Assembly (NCBI GenBank): GCA_022653735.1 | Contig: JALCSU010000026.1 | Span: 1-33,650 of the forward strand | Length of the DNA: 33,650 nucleotides | Direction: 5' to 3' | DNA from: Bacteroidales bacterium | GTDB lineage: Bacteria; Bacteroidota; Bacteroidia; Bacteroidales; UBA932 | Shown: positions 1 through 8,271 of the stretch, one piece after another | How the letters are laid out: each line of letters starts with the position of its first letter | Numbering within the stretch: the stretch's first letter is position 1 | Notes under the pieces: model-generated | Told to the model about the DNA's origin: nothing | What the model saw: the letters and a program-made list of their open reading frames with translations, nothing else | Databases searched by the model: none | Program-made: the position numbers and the translations under genes

Positions 1-363
1 CCAAGGCATATCGCCGAATCCCATTCCTAGCAGCATCACGAGGAGGGCCAGGATCGCGGCAAGCAACATGTCCCGTTTCAGGGACTTGTAATAGTCCTCC
101 TGCAGCCGGTCTGCTTCTTCTTCGGCACCTTCTTCGTCACCGACGATGAGGCCGTAACCAGCATCGGACACCGCCTTGCTGAGTTGTTCAGGATTAGTTA
201 CCCCTGGGTCGAATTCGACCTGCGCGGAATTAGAGGCTAGGCTGACATTGCAGCTAGAAACCCCTTTCACCTCGCTGATAGCTTTCTGCACCCTGGCCAC
301 GCAGGATGCGCATCCCATCCCCGTTACAGGGAAATTCTTCTTTATTGACTTTGACATATTCAT
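1..363 (-). CDS. copA: Copper-translocating P-type ATPase, N-terminal part (cut by window edge)
   Basis: Only the first 121 codons lie in the window; the frame stays open to base 1. The start is ATG at 361-363, with a second in-frame ATG two codons on. Near residue 15 is the metal-binding motif GMGCASC of a heavy-metal-associated (HMA) domain, followed by an acidic linker and the start of a hydrophobic membrane segment ending near GMGFGDMPW. This order, one HMA domain and then membrane helices, is that of P1B-type Cu(I) exporters of the inner membrane. The gene is divergent from an HMA-AraC regulator 91 bp away, which fits copper-responsive control. Copper is inferred from the CASC motif; another soft metal is possible because the catalytic core is not visible. 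Confidence 0.88.
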   Translation of the reverse strand, partial: MNMSKSIKKNFPVTGMGCASCVARVQKAISEVKGVSSCNVSLASNSAQVEFDPGVTNPEQLSKAVSDAGYGLIVGDEEGAEEEADRLQEDYYKSLKRDMLLAAILALLVMLLGMGFGDMPW

Positions 364-379
364 TAATTTTTTGACATTG

Positions 380-387
380 CAAATGTA
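380..387 (-). promoter_or_regulatory. Probable -7 promoter element of copA, overlapped by a small inverted repeat
   Basis: On the minus strand TACATTTG matches the Bacteroidota -7 consensus TAnnTTTG, about 17 bases before the copA start. No good -33 TTTG is seen 19-20 bp upstream, as expected if an activator is needed. The same bases form the inverted repeat ACATT-TGC-AATGT (minus strand, about 374-386), a possible operator for the divergent regulator. Confidence 0.45.
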
Positions 388-454
388 CCAAAGGCTATTA
401 TAAATTATTTTCATCTTTCAGCATTAGATTTACAAAATTCAGTAACTTTATGCC

Positions 455-1021
455 ATGGCACAGGAAATTCACATCAAGAATATGGTCTGCCCCCGTTGCG
501 TGATGGCAGTCAAATCCATTCTAAGCAGCCTTGGAATAGAGGCTGAGAGCGTTGAGCTGGGTACGGCGGTTCTGCGGGAGCCGCTTGCTCCGGAGCAGAA
601 GAAGGCCCTGGAGGCAAAGCTGAATGAATATGGCTTCGAACTGCTAGACGACAGGAGGAGGCAGCTGGTTGACAAGATAGCGACCTCTGTCATAGAGCTG
701 GTGCGCAGCGATGCACCGGAGAGCGTCAAAGTCAATCTTTCTGAATATCTTGCCGAACGCTGCGGGGCGAGTTACTCACTGCTCAGCAAGCTGTTCACCG
801 AAGTGAAAGGCCTTAGCATAGAGAAATATTACATATTGCAGAAAGTGGAGATGGTGAAAGAATTGCTTGTTTATAATGAATTATCTGTCAGCGAAATAGC
901 TTTTCGGATGGGCTATTCCGGCGTGGCGCACCTCAGCTCTCAGTTCAAGAGCGTCACGGGACTTACTCCTTCTCAGTTCAGGAAAGTTGAGGGCAAGCGC
1001 CGAAGCCTAGATGCGATTTGA
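455..1021 (+). CDS. HMA-domain / AraC-type HTH fusion regulator, likely copper-responsive
   Basis: 188 residues. Residues 1-65 resemble an HMA metal-binding fold with the motif NMVCPRC (Cys pair CxxC at about residues 12-15). Residues about 85-182 are an AraC-type double helix-turn-helix, ending in the typical second-helix pattern SVSEIAFRMGYSGVAHLSSQFKSVTG and GLTPSQFRK (read as two adjacent motifs). Such fusions occur in Bacteroidota next to copper exporters; the metal-binding domain would sense Cu(I) and the HTH would act on DNA. Divergent placement against copA supports this. There is no signal peptide. Direct metal sensing is inferred; the HMA part could instead take copper from a chaperone. 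Confidence 0.8.
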   Translation: MAQEIHIKNMVCPRCVMAVKSILSSLGIEAESVELGTAVLREPLAPEQKKALEAKLNEYGFELLDDRRRQLVDKIATSVIELVRSDAPESVKVNLSEYLAERCGASYSLLSKLFTEVKGLSIEKYYILQKVEMVKELLVYNELSVSEIAFRMGYSGVAHLSSQFKSVTGLTPSQFRKVEGKRRSLDAI

Positions 1022-1033
1022 AATCCGAGGAAT

Positions 1034-1666
1034 TTACATCAGCCACTCTGACATGTCCTTTCCCTCGGCTAAGCCCTCTCGGATTTCCGTCGAAGAAATC
1101 TCGACCAGAGGAGCGTCGAGCAGGTCTATCTTGTAGGCTGAGCGAAGATGGTCGTTCAGGTTGTTCATCCCATTGTGATTCTGATAGTCAAGCACCTGCG
1201 CAGAAGAGCCAGCCAGGCTTTCCTCTTGCAGCTGTTTCTTAATAGCCACTATGTCGAAGCCTTTCCGCGGGTACACTGCTACCCCATATTCGCAAAGTAT
1301 CCTCTGGAAATCCCTCCATCTGTGGATGTTCTCAAGATTGTCTGCACCTATGACCAGGGTGAATTCATTCTTAGGCTCCCGCTGGCGAAGCGCATCCAGA
1401 GTCCTGATCGTGTATTGCGGAGGCGGCATCATAAGCTCGATGTCATCGACCCAGACCTGCAATTCCGGGTGCCGCTTCACCGCTCTCCGTGCAGCGTGAT
1501 ACCTTGCCCATCCCGTATCAGCGCTAATCCCTTGCTTCAGAGGATTCTTTGGGGACACGACCAGATAAACCATGTCGAAGCCATCGTCATAGGTGAGGTG
1601 CTTCATGATGGCCAGGTGTCCGACATGGAGCGGGTTGAACGAACCGGAATATACTGCGATTCTCAC
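1034..1666 (-). CDS. nadD: Nicotinate-nucleotide adenylyltransferase NadD
   Basis: 210 residues, usual length for the family. Transfers AMP from ATP to nicotinate mononucleotide in NAD synthesis (cytosol). The N-terminal nucleotidyltransferase signature GSFNPLHVGH (residues 8-17, with HxGH at 14-17) and the C-terminal ISSTEIR motif are both present, as is the FTLVIGADNLENIHRW segment typical of NadD. It starts 4 bp after the stop of gmk and is surely cotranscribed with it, an arrangement common in Bacteroidales. Nothing appears broken. Confidence 0.95.
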   Translation of the reverse strand: MRIAVYSGSFNPLHVGHLAIMKHLTYDDGFDMVYLVVSPKNPLKQGISADTGWARYHAARRAVKRHPELQVWVDDIELMMPPPQYTIRTLDALRQREPKNEFTLVIGADNLENIHRWRDFQRILCEYGVAVYPRKGFDIVAIKKQLQEESLAGSSAQVLDYQNHNGMNNLNDHLRSAYKIDLLDAPLVEISSTEIREGLAEGKDMSEWLM

Positions 1667-1670
1667 GGTA

Positions 1671-2267
1671 TCAGATTATAGTTGAATAGTTCAGTTTGCC
1701 ATCGTCCAGGAAATCCTCTACGACTTTCTCCGCTTCTGCGAAGGCAGTAGAGAGGTCATCGTTGACCAGCACATAATCAAACTTAGGAGCGTAGGTCAAT
1801 TCCTCGGCGGCCTTGGCGACCCTTTCTTCGATTGCCTCAGGAGAGTCGGTGCCTCGTTTTTCCAGCCGTTCCCTGAGAGCCTCGATGGAAGGTGCCTTTA
1901 TGAATATGGACAATGCCTTGTCTCCGAAATATTTCTTGAGGTTCACTCCGCCTTTCACGTCCACGTCGAAGATTATCACATGGCCGGCATCCCATATTCT
2001 TTGAACCTCCGACTTAAGCGTTCCGTAGAAATGATCGTGATAGACCTCCTCATATTCAACGAACTCGCCCTTGGCAATCATGTCCCTGAATTTCTCCGGT
2101 GAGACGAAATAATATTCCTTCCCATTCTGTTCGGTTCCTCTTGGCGCTCTGGAAGTGGCAGAGACTGAGAATTCCATATTACCCTTATATATTCCGAGAA
2201 TATGATTTACGATCGTGCTCTTTCCAGAGCCCGACGGAGCCGAGAAAATCAAAACCTTGTTCTGCAT
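1671..2267 (-). CDS. gmk: Guanylate kinase
   Basis: 198 residues. Phosphorylates GMP to GDP with ATP. The P-loop is APSGSGKST at residues 10-18; the GMP-binding segment SRAPRGTEQNGKEYYF follows near residue 40, and the GEFVEYEEVYHDHFYGT stretch is characteristic of the family. It is first in a two-gene operon with nadD. The usual neighbour yicC is not upstream; a small divergent gene lies there instead. Confidence 0.96.
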   Translation of the reverse strand: MQNKVLIFSAPSGSGKSTIVNHILGIYKGNMEFSVSATSRAPRGTEQNGKEYYFVSPEKFRDMIAKGEFVEYEEVYHDHFYGTLKSEVQRIWDAGHVIIFDVDVKGGVNLKKYFGDKALSIFIKAPSIEALRERLEKRGTDSPEAIEERVAKAAEELTYAPKFDYVLVNDDLSTAFAEAEKVVEDFLDDGKLNYSTII

Positions 2268-2283
2268 GATGATCTGCTTTTTG

Positions 2284-2291
2284 CAAATTTA
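2284..2291 (-). promoter_or_regulatory. Probable -7 element of the gmk-nadD operon
   Basis: TAAATTTG on the minus strand, 17 bases before the gmk start. It fits TAnnTTTG. No clear -33 TTTG at the right distance. Confidence 0.45.
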
Positions 2292-2334
2292 GCCTTTTTT
2301 AGCCTTCTGGTGAATATTTCAGATATTAAATTGC

Positions 2335-2342
2335 TATATTTG
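2335..2342 (+). promoter_or_regulatory. Probable -7 element of the small gene at 2370
   Basis: TATATTTG matches the Bacteroidota -7 consensus and sits 28 bases before the TTG start of the next gene. A -33 element is not obvious. Confidence 0.4.
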
Positions 2343-2369
2343 TGACAATCAGTTCAAACAATTCCGGTT

Positions 2370-2603
2370 TTGTCTAAAAGGAAAAAGAAAATGGCTCCTC
2401 CGGAGCCGGATCTCTTCGAGAAACGCAGGAAAGCGATGAAAAGGACTCATCGCCAGGTGATTTATCTGAATGACAGCGAAATCTCTGCAGTGAAAGAATA
2501 CTGCCGTCGATTCGGCTTGAAAGGGCGCTCAGCTATATTCCGTGAGGCAACCATAGAAAAAATCCTCACCGCGCTGGACGAAAGCCATCCGACTCTTTTC
2601 TGA
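2370..2603 (+). CDS. Small basic conserved protein, possible ribbon-helix-helix type
   Basis: 77 residues if translation begins at the TTG (2370), 70 if at the ATG at 2391, which has a purine-rich stretch before it. The N-terminus is lysine-rich; the middle contains HRQVIYLNDSEISAVKEYC, a strand followed by a helix, as in ribbon-helix-helix DNA-binding proteins, and the end is DESHPTLF. No signal peptide or membrane segment. It has its own promoter-like element and is divergent from gmk. Similar short proteins seem common in Bacteroidales, but I do not know an established function; DNA binding is inference from the strand-helix pattern. Confidence 0.65.
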   Translation: MSKRKKKMAPPEPDLFEKRRKAMKRTHRQVIYLNDSEISAVKEYCRRFGLKGRSAIFREATIEKILTALDESHPTLF

Positions 2604-2616
2604 GGATCATCAAACC

Positions 2617-3306
2617 CTAACGGCGATCCCCGCTGCTTGCGATTGCGATGTAGTAGAAAAGCGTAGCGAGAGAGCCGATTGCAGCGATAACATAAGTGTA
2701 TGCTGCCCATTTAAGAGCATCTACTGCCATTGGCTTTGTCTCTTGAGTTGCTATTCCAGATTGCTCCAGCCATGCTATGGCTCTTTTGCTGGCGTTTATC
2801 TCAACGGGGAGAGTCACTATGCTGAAAATAGTAGTCGCGGCGAAGAGGATTATCCCAATCCAGAGCAGCTGCGGGAATGACTGAACCATTAGAACTCCAG
2901 CCAGCAGAACCCATTGCACGATGTTGCTGCAGAAACTAACTACGGGAACCATTGCTGTGCGAAGCTTAAGCGGAGCATAGCCGGTGGCATGCTGGATGAC
3001 ATGACCGCACTCATGGGCAGCGACAGCCGCAGCTGCGATGCTATTGCTATTATAAACCGAGTCGCTCAGGTTCACGGTTTTTGTCTGCGGATTGTAATGG
3101 TCTGTGAGCCTGCCTCTTATGTTAGAAACCTGCACGTCAGTTATGCCATTCTGTCGTAGCATCTCCCTGGCGATGTCTGCCCCTGTCATGCCATAAGATG
3201 TGGGAATCTTCGAATATTTAGTGAAACGTCTTTGGAGGGTGTTCTGAACCACGAAGCTCAGCACCATGACAGCGATCATTATGACCCATATTGAAGCATA
3301 GCTCAT
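2617..3306 (-). CDS. Membrane neutral zinc metallopeptidase (Zn_peptidase_2 family)
   Basis: 229 residues. A first membrane helix spans about residues 5-21, the zinc-binding motif HECGH (HExxH pattern) is at 98-102, and three hydrophobic segments follow (about 118-140, 145-165 and 205-222). The block MTGADIAREMLRQNGI near residue 40 is typical of this family (YugP-like). The active site should face the cytosolic side or the membrane surface. The substrate is unknown. It is convergent with the small gene at 2370 and divergent from alr, with no operon partner. Confidence 0.88.
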   Translation of the reverse strand: MSYASIWVIMIAVMVLSFVVQNTLQRRFTKYSKIPTSYGMTGADIAREMLRQNGITDVQVSNIRGRLTDHYNPQTKTVNLSDSVYNSNSIAAAAVAAHECGHVIQHATGYAPLKLRTAMVPVVSFCSNIVQWVLLAGVLMVQSFPQLLWIGIILFAATTIFSIVTLPVEINASKRAIAWLEQSGIATQETKPMAVDALKWAAYTYVIAAIGSLATLFYYIAIASSGDRR

Positions 3307-3403
3307 TTCTTTTGTCTTTTGAATTATTTTGGCTTGTCTCGTGCAATTAACGCACCAAAGCCAGAATCCTGCAATTTTCGTCAGGATATTGATGAAAAAT
3401 AGG

Positions 3404-3411
3404 TAAATTTG
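3404..3411 (+). promoter_or_regulatory. Probable -7 element of alr
   Basis: TAAATTTG lies only 8 bases before the alr ATG, so a transcript from it would have almost no leader. No matching -33 TTTG is seen at 19-20 bp, so this is a weak call. Confidence 0.35.
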
Positions 3412-3419
3412 TCAGGAAT

Positions 3420-4532
3420 ATGTCGAGTAGAAAGAATGACTTTTCAAGGCTGGAGCTGAGCTACCGCGCATGCCTTGACAATTACAGATATTTTAGGTCG
3501 AAGCTGAAGCCTTCGACGAAGCTTCTAGTGCTAGTGAAGGCGAATGCATACGGCCACGGAGCCATCGAGATGGCCTCCATGCTGCAGCAAATAGGAGTTA
3601 ATTATCTGGCTGTGGCTCTTCCTGTTGAAGGAATAGAGCTTCGACAGGCCGGCATCAGTTTGCCAATACTCGTGCTCACTGCGGGAACAGACTTCTTTGA
3701 CGAGATAATCGACAATCATCTGGAACCGGGCATCCCGAACCTATTCACTCTGAAAGCCCTCGTGGCGAAACTTCAGACAAGAGGCATAGGAGATTTTCCA
3801 GTGCACATCAAGCTGGACACCGGCATGCATCGCCTAGGCTTCATGACCAGTGAGCTGCCGGAATTGTTTGAATATCTTAAAACCTGCCCGGAGGTGCGGG
3901 TGAAGTCGATATATTCACATCTAGCCGTGGATGATGAACCGGCCATGGATGAGTTCACCATGGCGCAGATTGACATGTTCGAGAGGAACTCCGAAGCACT
4001 CATAAAGGTGCTTGGATATACGCCAATGCGGCATATTCTAAATTCAGCTGGCATCGAGAGGTTCCCTCAGTATCAGCATGACATGGTTAGGCTTGGAATA
4101 GGAATATATGGCATTAGCGCCCTGCCGGACGTGCATCTTCATCTGGTCGCCTCTCTGAAAGTCAAGATTCTGCAGATCAAGGAGCTGAAGCCTGGCGATG
4201 GGGCAATCGGCTATGGCCGCCATGGCATGATAGCACCGACGGGCACCCGCATCGCTACGATACCTGTGGGTTATGCCGATGGAATAGACCGGCATTTGAG
4301 CTGTGGAAATGCCTCGTTCAATGTAAATGGTCATAGAGCACCTACTATCGGTAACATCTGCATGGATATGTGCATGCTGGATGTAACCGGGATAGACTGC
4401 AAGGTGGGGGACACCGTAACTGTCTTCGGCGATGACCCAACAGTAACAGAATTAGCCAATATCCTCGACACCATCCCGTATGAGATATTGGCTTCAATTC
4501 CAAGAAGAATCGAGCGCGTGATCGTGCGCTAA
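3420..4532 (+). CDS. alr: Alanine racemase
   Basis: 370 residues, the usual length. Interconverts L- and D-alanine with pyridoxal phosphate, feeding peptidoglycan synthesis. The PLP lysine is K40 in VKANAYGHGA. The second catalytic residue is the tyrosine of IGYGRHG at about residue 267, in place of the commoner SYGR. The C-terminal beta domain contains IGNICMDMCMLDVT. Stand-alone here; in many Bacteroidota alr is fused to a MurF-like domain, which is absent. The 3' end overlaps the convergent DJ-1 gene by 4 bp. Confidence 0.96.
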   Translation: MSSRKNDFSRLELSYRACLDNYRYFRSKLKPSTKLLVLVKANAYGHGAIEMASMLQQIGVNYLAVALPVEGIELRQAGISLPILVLTAGTDFFDEIIDNHLEPGIPNLFTLKALVAKLQTRGIGDFPVHIKLDTGMHRLGFMTSELPELFEYLKTCPEVRVKSIYSHLAVDDEPAMDEFTMAQIDMFERNSEALIKVLGYTPMRHILNSAGIERFPQYQHDMVRLGIGIYGISALPDVHLHLVASLKVKILQIKELKPGDGAIGYGRHGMIAPTGTRIATIPVGYADGIDRHLSCGNASFNVNGHRAPTIGNICMDMCMLDVTGIDCKVGDTVTVFGDDPTVTELANILDTIPYEILASIPRRIERVIVR

Positions 4533-5101
4533 TCCAGCATCATTCCGTGGCGGACTTTTGATACTGCATCGGCTCCTTTCAGCATCCTGACAATTTCGCA
4601 GCCGAAGTCTATTGCGCAGCCTGCTCCGCGGCCTGTGATAAGGTTCCCGTCAGAGACAGCCGGCGCTTTGACATATTCAGCACCCTTTGCGATGAGAGCA
4701 TCCTCGAAGCCATCGAAGCAGGTGAATCTCTTTCCTCTCAGGTCTGGAAGCTGAGATGCGACAAGTCCAGGAGCAGCGCAAATGGCTGCCACGATGCCTC
4801 CATCGGCGTAGTGCTGTTTCATTAATTCAATCAAATCCTTGTTCTCGGCAAGATGCTTAGTGCCAGGCATCCCTCCGGGAAAAACCATGACATCGGATGC
4901 TCCAGCCTTTCCTGCCTCGCCTTTAATGTCACTGAATATGACGTCTGCAAGCACGGAAACGCCACGTGAGCTGGTCACGAGCCTGTCTTCATTCATTGAT
5001 ACAGTTTTAACTACAAGGCCAGCCCTGCGCAGCACGTCCAGAGTTGCAATAGCCTCGGTATCCTCGAAACCATCGGCTAAAAAAATATGAATTCCTTTCA
5101 T
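4529..5101 (-). CDS. DJ-1/PfpI family protein
   Basis: 190 residues, a single class I glutamine-amidotransferase-like fold. The nucleophile elbow is AAICAAPG (Cys about residue 109) and an early glutamate is in DGFEDTEA (about residue 13), the pair found in the DJ-1/YajL subgroup. A role as glyoxalase, deglycase or oxidative-stress protein is known for relatives but cannot be chosen from sequence. Cytosolic. Its stop codon overlaps that of alr on the other strand. Confidence 0.9.
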   Translation of the reverse strand: MKGIHIFLADGFEDTEAIATLDVLRRAGLVVKTVSMNEDRLVTSSRGVSVLADVIFSDIKGEAGKAGASDVMVFPGGMPGTKHLAENKDLIELMKQHYADGGIVAAICAAPGLVASQLPDLRGKRFTCFDGFEDALIAKGAEYVKAPAVSDGNLITGRGAGCAIDFGCEIVRMLKGADAVSKVRHGMMLD

Positions 5102-5146
5102 TTTCTTGGATTATGATTTATTAACTTGATTTCTAATCAATGTAAG

Positions 5147-5174
5147 CAAATTTACGAAAATCCTATTATATTTG
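5147..5174. promoter_or_regulatory. Divergent -7 elements of the DJ-1 gene and the SGNH lipoprotein gene
   Basis: TAAATTTG on the minus strand (5147-5154) is about 45 bases before the DJ-1 start. TATATTTG on the plus strand (5167-5174) is 36 bases before the SGNH start. The two probable promoters therefore face away from each other with only 12 bp between their -7 elements, so polymerase binding to one could exclude the other. Confidence 0.45.
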
Positions 5175-5210
5175 AATCGTTCAAGTTTTACTTGTATTAT
5201 CGGCATAATC

Positions 5211-5945
5211 ATGAAAAAGACAATATTCTTAATGCTTTCCATCGCTGCGCTGTTCTCGAGTTGCGATGGCAGCGGTTCTTCAAAAGATGAAAATGTAGTA
5301 GTAGCAGGGCAGGAAAAGGAACTCAAGACAAAAGAAGTCCTCAAAGTCGCCTGCATCGGCAATTCCATCACGAAGCACGGTTATCTGCCATCCGTGGGTT
5401 GGTACGGTGACTGGGGCATGGCGGCTTCCAAAGAGGAAAATGATTACTGCCACGTCCTTCAGGCAAAGCTTAAGAAATATAATGCGAGTTCGTCTGTGAC
5501 GGCAGTTCCGATTCAGGATTTCGAGCTTAATCCTTCCCGTAGCCTGGACTATCTTGACTCCCAGATTACCGGTGCGGGCATCATAGTAATCAGGATAGGG
5601 GAGAACGTCCAGGATGCCTCGGTTTTCGGAGGAAACTTTCTGCGGCTCGTTGATAAATGCAAGAATGTCACTGCAAAAGTCTTGATAGTAGGAAGTTTTT
5701 GGGAGAACGACGCAGTTGAGACGGTCCTAAGAAACGTTGCGAACACGAGCGGCTGCAAATATGTGTCGCTCTCATCCGTAAGAAGCCGTACCGATGTCTA
5801 TCCCCAGAAGGGAGATATGCTCTACGACCGGGATGGGAATGCCTACAAGATTGAGACGGATTTTATCCTTACCCATCCGAACGACAAGGGGATGTCGCTC
5901 ATCGCCATGACCATATTCAATGGGATAGCTTCCCTTTATGACTAG
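5211..5945 (+). CDS. SGNH/GDSL-type hydrolase lipoprotein
   Basis: 244 residues from ATG 5211, chosen because a signal peptide with the lipobox LFSSC (Cys 18) begins there; a TTG further upstream would overlap the -7 element. After a charged linker, block I of the SGNH family reads CIGNSITKHG with the probable nucleophile Ser 52. IVIRIGENV may correspond to the block with Gly/Asn, and TDFILTHPNDKG near residue 222 supplies the catalytic His with an Asp five residues before it. Probably an esterase or carbohydrate deacetylase anchored in the periplasm or on the surface. Its stop overlaps the convergent pseudogene by 4 bp. Confidence 0.78.
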   Translation: MKKTIFLMLSIAALFSSCDGSGSSKDENVVVAGQEKELKTKEVLKVACIGNSITKHGYLPSVGWYGDWGMAASKEENDYCHVLQAKLKKYNASSSVTAVPIQDFELNPSRSLDYLDSQITGAGIIVIRIGENVQDASVFGGNFLRLVDKCKNVTAKVLIVGSFWENDAVETVLRNVANTSGCKYVSLSSVRSRTDVYPQKGDMLYDRDGNAYKIETDFILTHPNDKGMSLIAMTIFNGIASLYD

Positions 5946-7666
5946 TCATCATCATCTTTCATTGAATATGTCAGGAAGGCGGAACGGCGAATAGGCGGGT
6001 ATTTCTCCTCGTCGCCTTTCAGACCGTGCCAAAGAGCCTGATTGAACTCCACGTCTGGCACGTTGTCCTCCTTGTCAAAGTCGTAGCCATCGCACAGGGC
6101 CTGCCACTTGCTGTGGTCGGTGTTTACGTCGTCCAAATTCACGTTGCATTTTCTGTGCACGAATGGAGCATGTCGTGCATCCTTGTCAAAACATCTCCAG
6201 ACACTTCTAGCACTGGCGTCGTACTGAGTCATAGGAGGAAGCTCCAGTATCAGTTCCATCGATCTCACGAAGGAAGTAGTCGTGTAAGGAGTATGGTCCA
6301 CGAATCCGGACTTGACGAATCCGCCGCAAAGATAGGCCGTGCTTCTGTGAGCATCCACATGGTCAGGGCCATTCTGGGCATCGTCCTCGATTATGAATAC
6401 TGCGCTTTCCTGCCAGATGGGAGAGTGACTGAGATGTTACAGAAACATTCCTACTGCAAGGTCGTTGTCAGCCGCATGGGCGTATGGAGTCATTGCTCCG
6501 AGCCTCATTCCCTCTGTGTGATCGCCACCTATTCTTACCGTATTAAAATGGGGTACTTGATTTATTGCCAGCACGCTGTCGAAATCTGCCATCCATTGGC
6601 GGACTCTGACCGTGTCTCTTACCTTCAGAGTCCAAGGTTCAAAGGTCTCGCAAAAATGCCCTTTCAGCGAAGTCAGATTGCAGTATATTCTCCCTTTATT
6701 GTCTCTGGCGACAAATTCTCCGTACGTCCTGTAGCTAACTCCAGCCTTCTGGCAGGCATCCCAGAAGAATCCGCTCTTGTTGTTTCCCATCGGGTATGCC
6801 GTTTCGCCAGCGTAGTAGTCTCCTCGGCCGCTGTAGTTGCTCGGCCATGTCTTTTCAAGATAATCATTGGCATAGGCTCCCATTGTCCAGTTGTGGCCGT
6901 CGCAACTTACCTCGGCATTGACGTAGAAGTTATCCAGCAACACGAACTCCCTTGCTATCGCATGTAGATTCGGGGTTATTTCTTCTCCGAATATGCAGAG
7001 TTCAGGGTCCCCGTTGCCTTCCGGCATATCTCCCAGCACCTGGTCATACGTCCTGTTCTCTTTTATAAGGTAGAAAACATATTTAATGGGGCTCTGCCCG
7101 CCGACCTTTTGAGGGATAGGGCTCCCTGGTTCGCTATCGGCAGTATATTCCTGTCCCTTCCTGTAAGGCGTATTTTCAAAGACTTGGGCAGTGTATTTCT
7201 CAAGTTGCACTTCGTCAGGGTTATCGATAATAGAGAGCGCTCCGAGGAACAGGCCGCCTATATATTGGCTCTTTCCTTTGTTAAGGTCGCCGGTATGGTG
7301 CTTGAAGCGCTGCCTGGCGTTGTCTGGTTGAGGTCCGTAAGGGTTTGCCATGGATCTCAGGCCTTTCCCATCAGTCACCCAGAATTTATTCCCGATCACT
7401 TTCACGTTCGTAGGATACCATCCTGTTGGGATGAATCCTTTGGCACGGCTCTGGCCTGGCCTGCTTATGTCGAAGAGTGTCAAACAGTTATTGTCAGCGT
7501 TTGCGATCAACAGGGTCTTGCCGTTGCGAGTCACCGCCAGTCCGTTCGTGGTGCTGCCTTCCAGAAGGCTCTGGTAAGGTGCCGTGTTTAAAGTTTCTTC
7601 GACAGTATTGTCATCCAGAGCCGATTCTGTTCCTGCATTTACAATTGTCGGGCACGCATGTTTGCA
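5942..7666 (-). pseudogene. Broken bifunctional YncE-like / phosphoesterase family gene
   Basis: The frame opens after a TGA at 7667-7669 and begins in the middle of a YncE-like beta-propeller (ETLNTAPYQSLLEGSTTNGL), so the first 200 or so residues of the family are missing. A phosphoesterase (alkaline-phosphatase-like) domain follows: YVFYLIKENRTYDQVLGD, then DNFYVNAEVSCDGHNWT, ending in FIIEDDAQNGPDHVDAHR and a complete C-terminus. At 6437-6439 an in-frame TAA interrupts the ...AVGMFL/HLSHSPIW... junction; the reading frame is otherwise intact across it, so a Glu codon probably mutated to TAA. A separate short frame at 7671-7805 encodes a signal-peptide-like start (MIRKNLFVQLAGTALLVAVA) that may be the lost N-terminus. 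Loss of function looks certain. Confidence 0.85.
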
Positions 7667-7805
7667 TCAGAAGTCACTGCACAACATAACGGCATGCCCA
7701 GCCCCGCTTCAAAAGCACCCCCTGGGTAGGCATAAACTCATTACGTGCCACTGCAACTAATAGTGCCGTGCCCGCTAATTGCACGAACAAATTCTTCCGG
7801 ATCAT

Positions 7806-8061
7806 AATTGCATGTTAGCTCTGCAAAAGCATCAGGACTGAGCCACATGCATTGGTCGCATGATGCCGGTGGCGGAAATCGTACTCGTTTCCCTATCACC
7901 TAATTACTGGCTTTCCCTCCCGTCATGCTTCAGGCTATCGCCCCGAATGCCGCTCGGAGAACCGTTCGTTCCAAGGTAATCACATGCATTCTTTGACACA
8001 GGGTTTTTGGACATGACCCTCGCATTGCCCATTTCCAGAACCGGGGGCGAACAGAGCATAC
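7806..8061. other. Gene-free stretch with a short palindromic remnant
   Basis: No credible coding frame. At 7829-7866 a 38-bp segment has inverted ends GCATCA/TGATGC and shares GGACTGAGCC with the 66-bp element found in rsmG. At 7997-8018 ACAGGGTTTTTGGACATGACCC resembles 14614-14633. Both look like scraps of dispersed repeats. Confidence 0.4.
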
Positions 8062-8090
8062 GAAAAAAGCCACCTGAAGACCAGATGGCT
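8062..8090 (-). terminator. Intrinsic terminator after tRNA-Gln
   Basis: Minus strand: stem AGCCATCTG / CAGGTGGCT with a five-base loop and a mostly paired stem, followed directly by a run of six T. It lies 5 bp beyond the tRNA 3' end. Confidence 0.8.
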
Positions 8091-8094
8091 TGTG

Positions 8095-8165
8095 TTGAGA
8101 TATCAGGATTCGAACCTGAACTGGCAGAACCAAAATCTGTAGTGCTACCATTACACCATACCTCA
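8095..8165 (-). tRNA. tRNA-Gln (anticodon UUG)
   Basis: Cloverleaf of 71 bases on the minus strand. The acceptor stem TGAGGTA pairs with TATCTCA (one G-U), discriminator A. The D arm contains GGTGTAATGGTAGCAC, the anticodon loop is TTTTGGT with anticodon TTG, and the T arm is CAGGTTCGAATCCTG. The anticodon stem has one A-C mismatch at its outer pair. CCA is not encoded. Confidence 0.93.
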
Positions 8166-8175
8166 ATTCGAAGCG

Positions 8176-8183
8176 CAAATTTA
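8176..8183 (-). promoter_or_regulatory. Probable -7 element of tRNA-Gln
   Basis: TAAATTTG on the minus strand, 10 bases before the mature tRNA 5' end. A weak -33-like TTGC is 19 bp upstream. Confidence 0.45.
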
Positions 8184-8271
8184 TTTCATTTTTTGCAATT
8201 CTGCAATATAAATCATTTCGCTATTTGCCACCTTTCAATAAAAACGACTCTCTCTGCGTTGCGAGGTGATT

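Noticed and set aside
1148..1681. 177-codon plus-strand frame across nadD
   Set aside because: Shadow of nadD, whose motifs are complete on the minus strand.
6437..6439. Programmed readthrough or an unusual amino acid at the in-frame stop of the phosphoesterase gene
   Set aside because: The codon is TAA, which does not encode selenocysteine or pyrrolysine, and the 5' end of the gene is missing, so decay is simpler.
6026..6967. Long plus-strand frame of 313 codons across the phosphoesterase pseudogene
   Set aside because: The minus-strand reading shows clear family motifs; the plus-strand product has no recognisable domain and no start signals.
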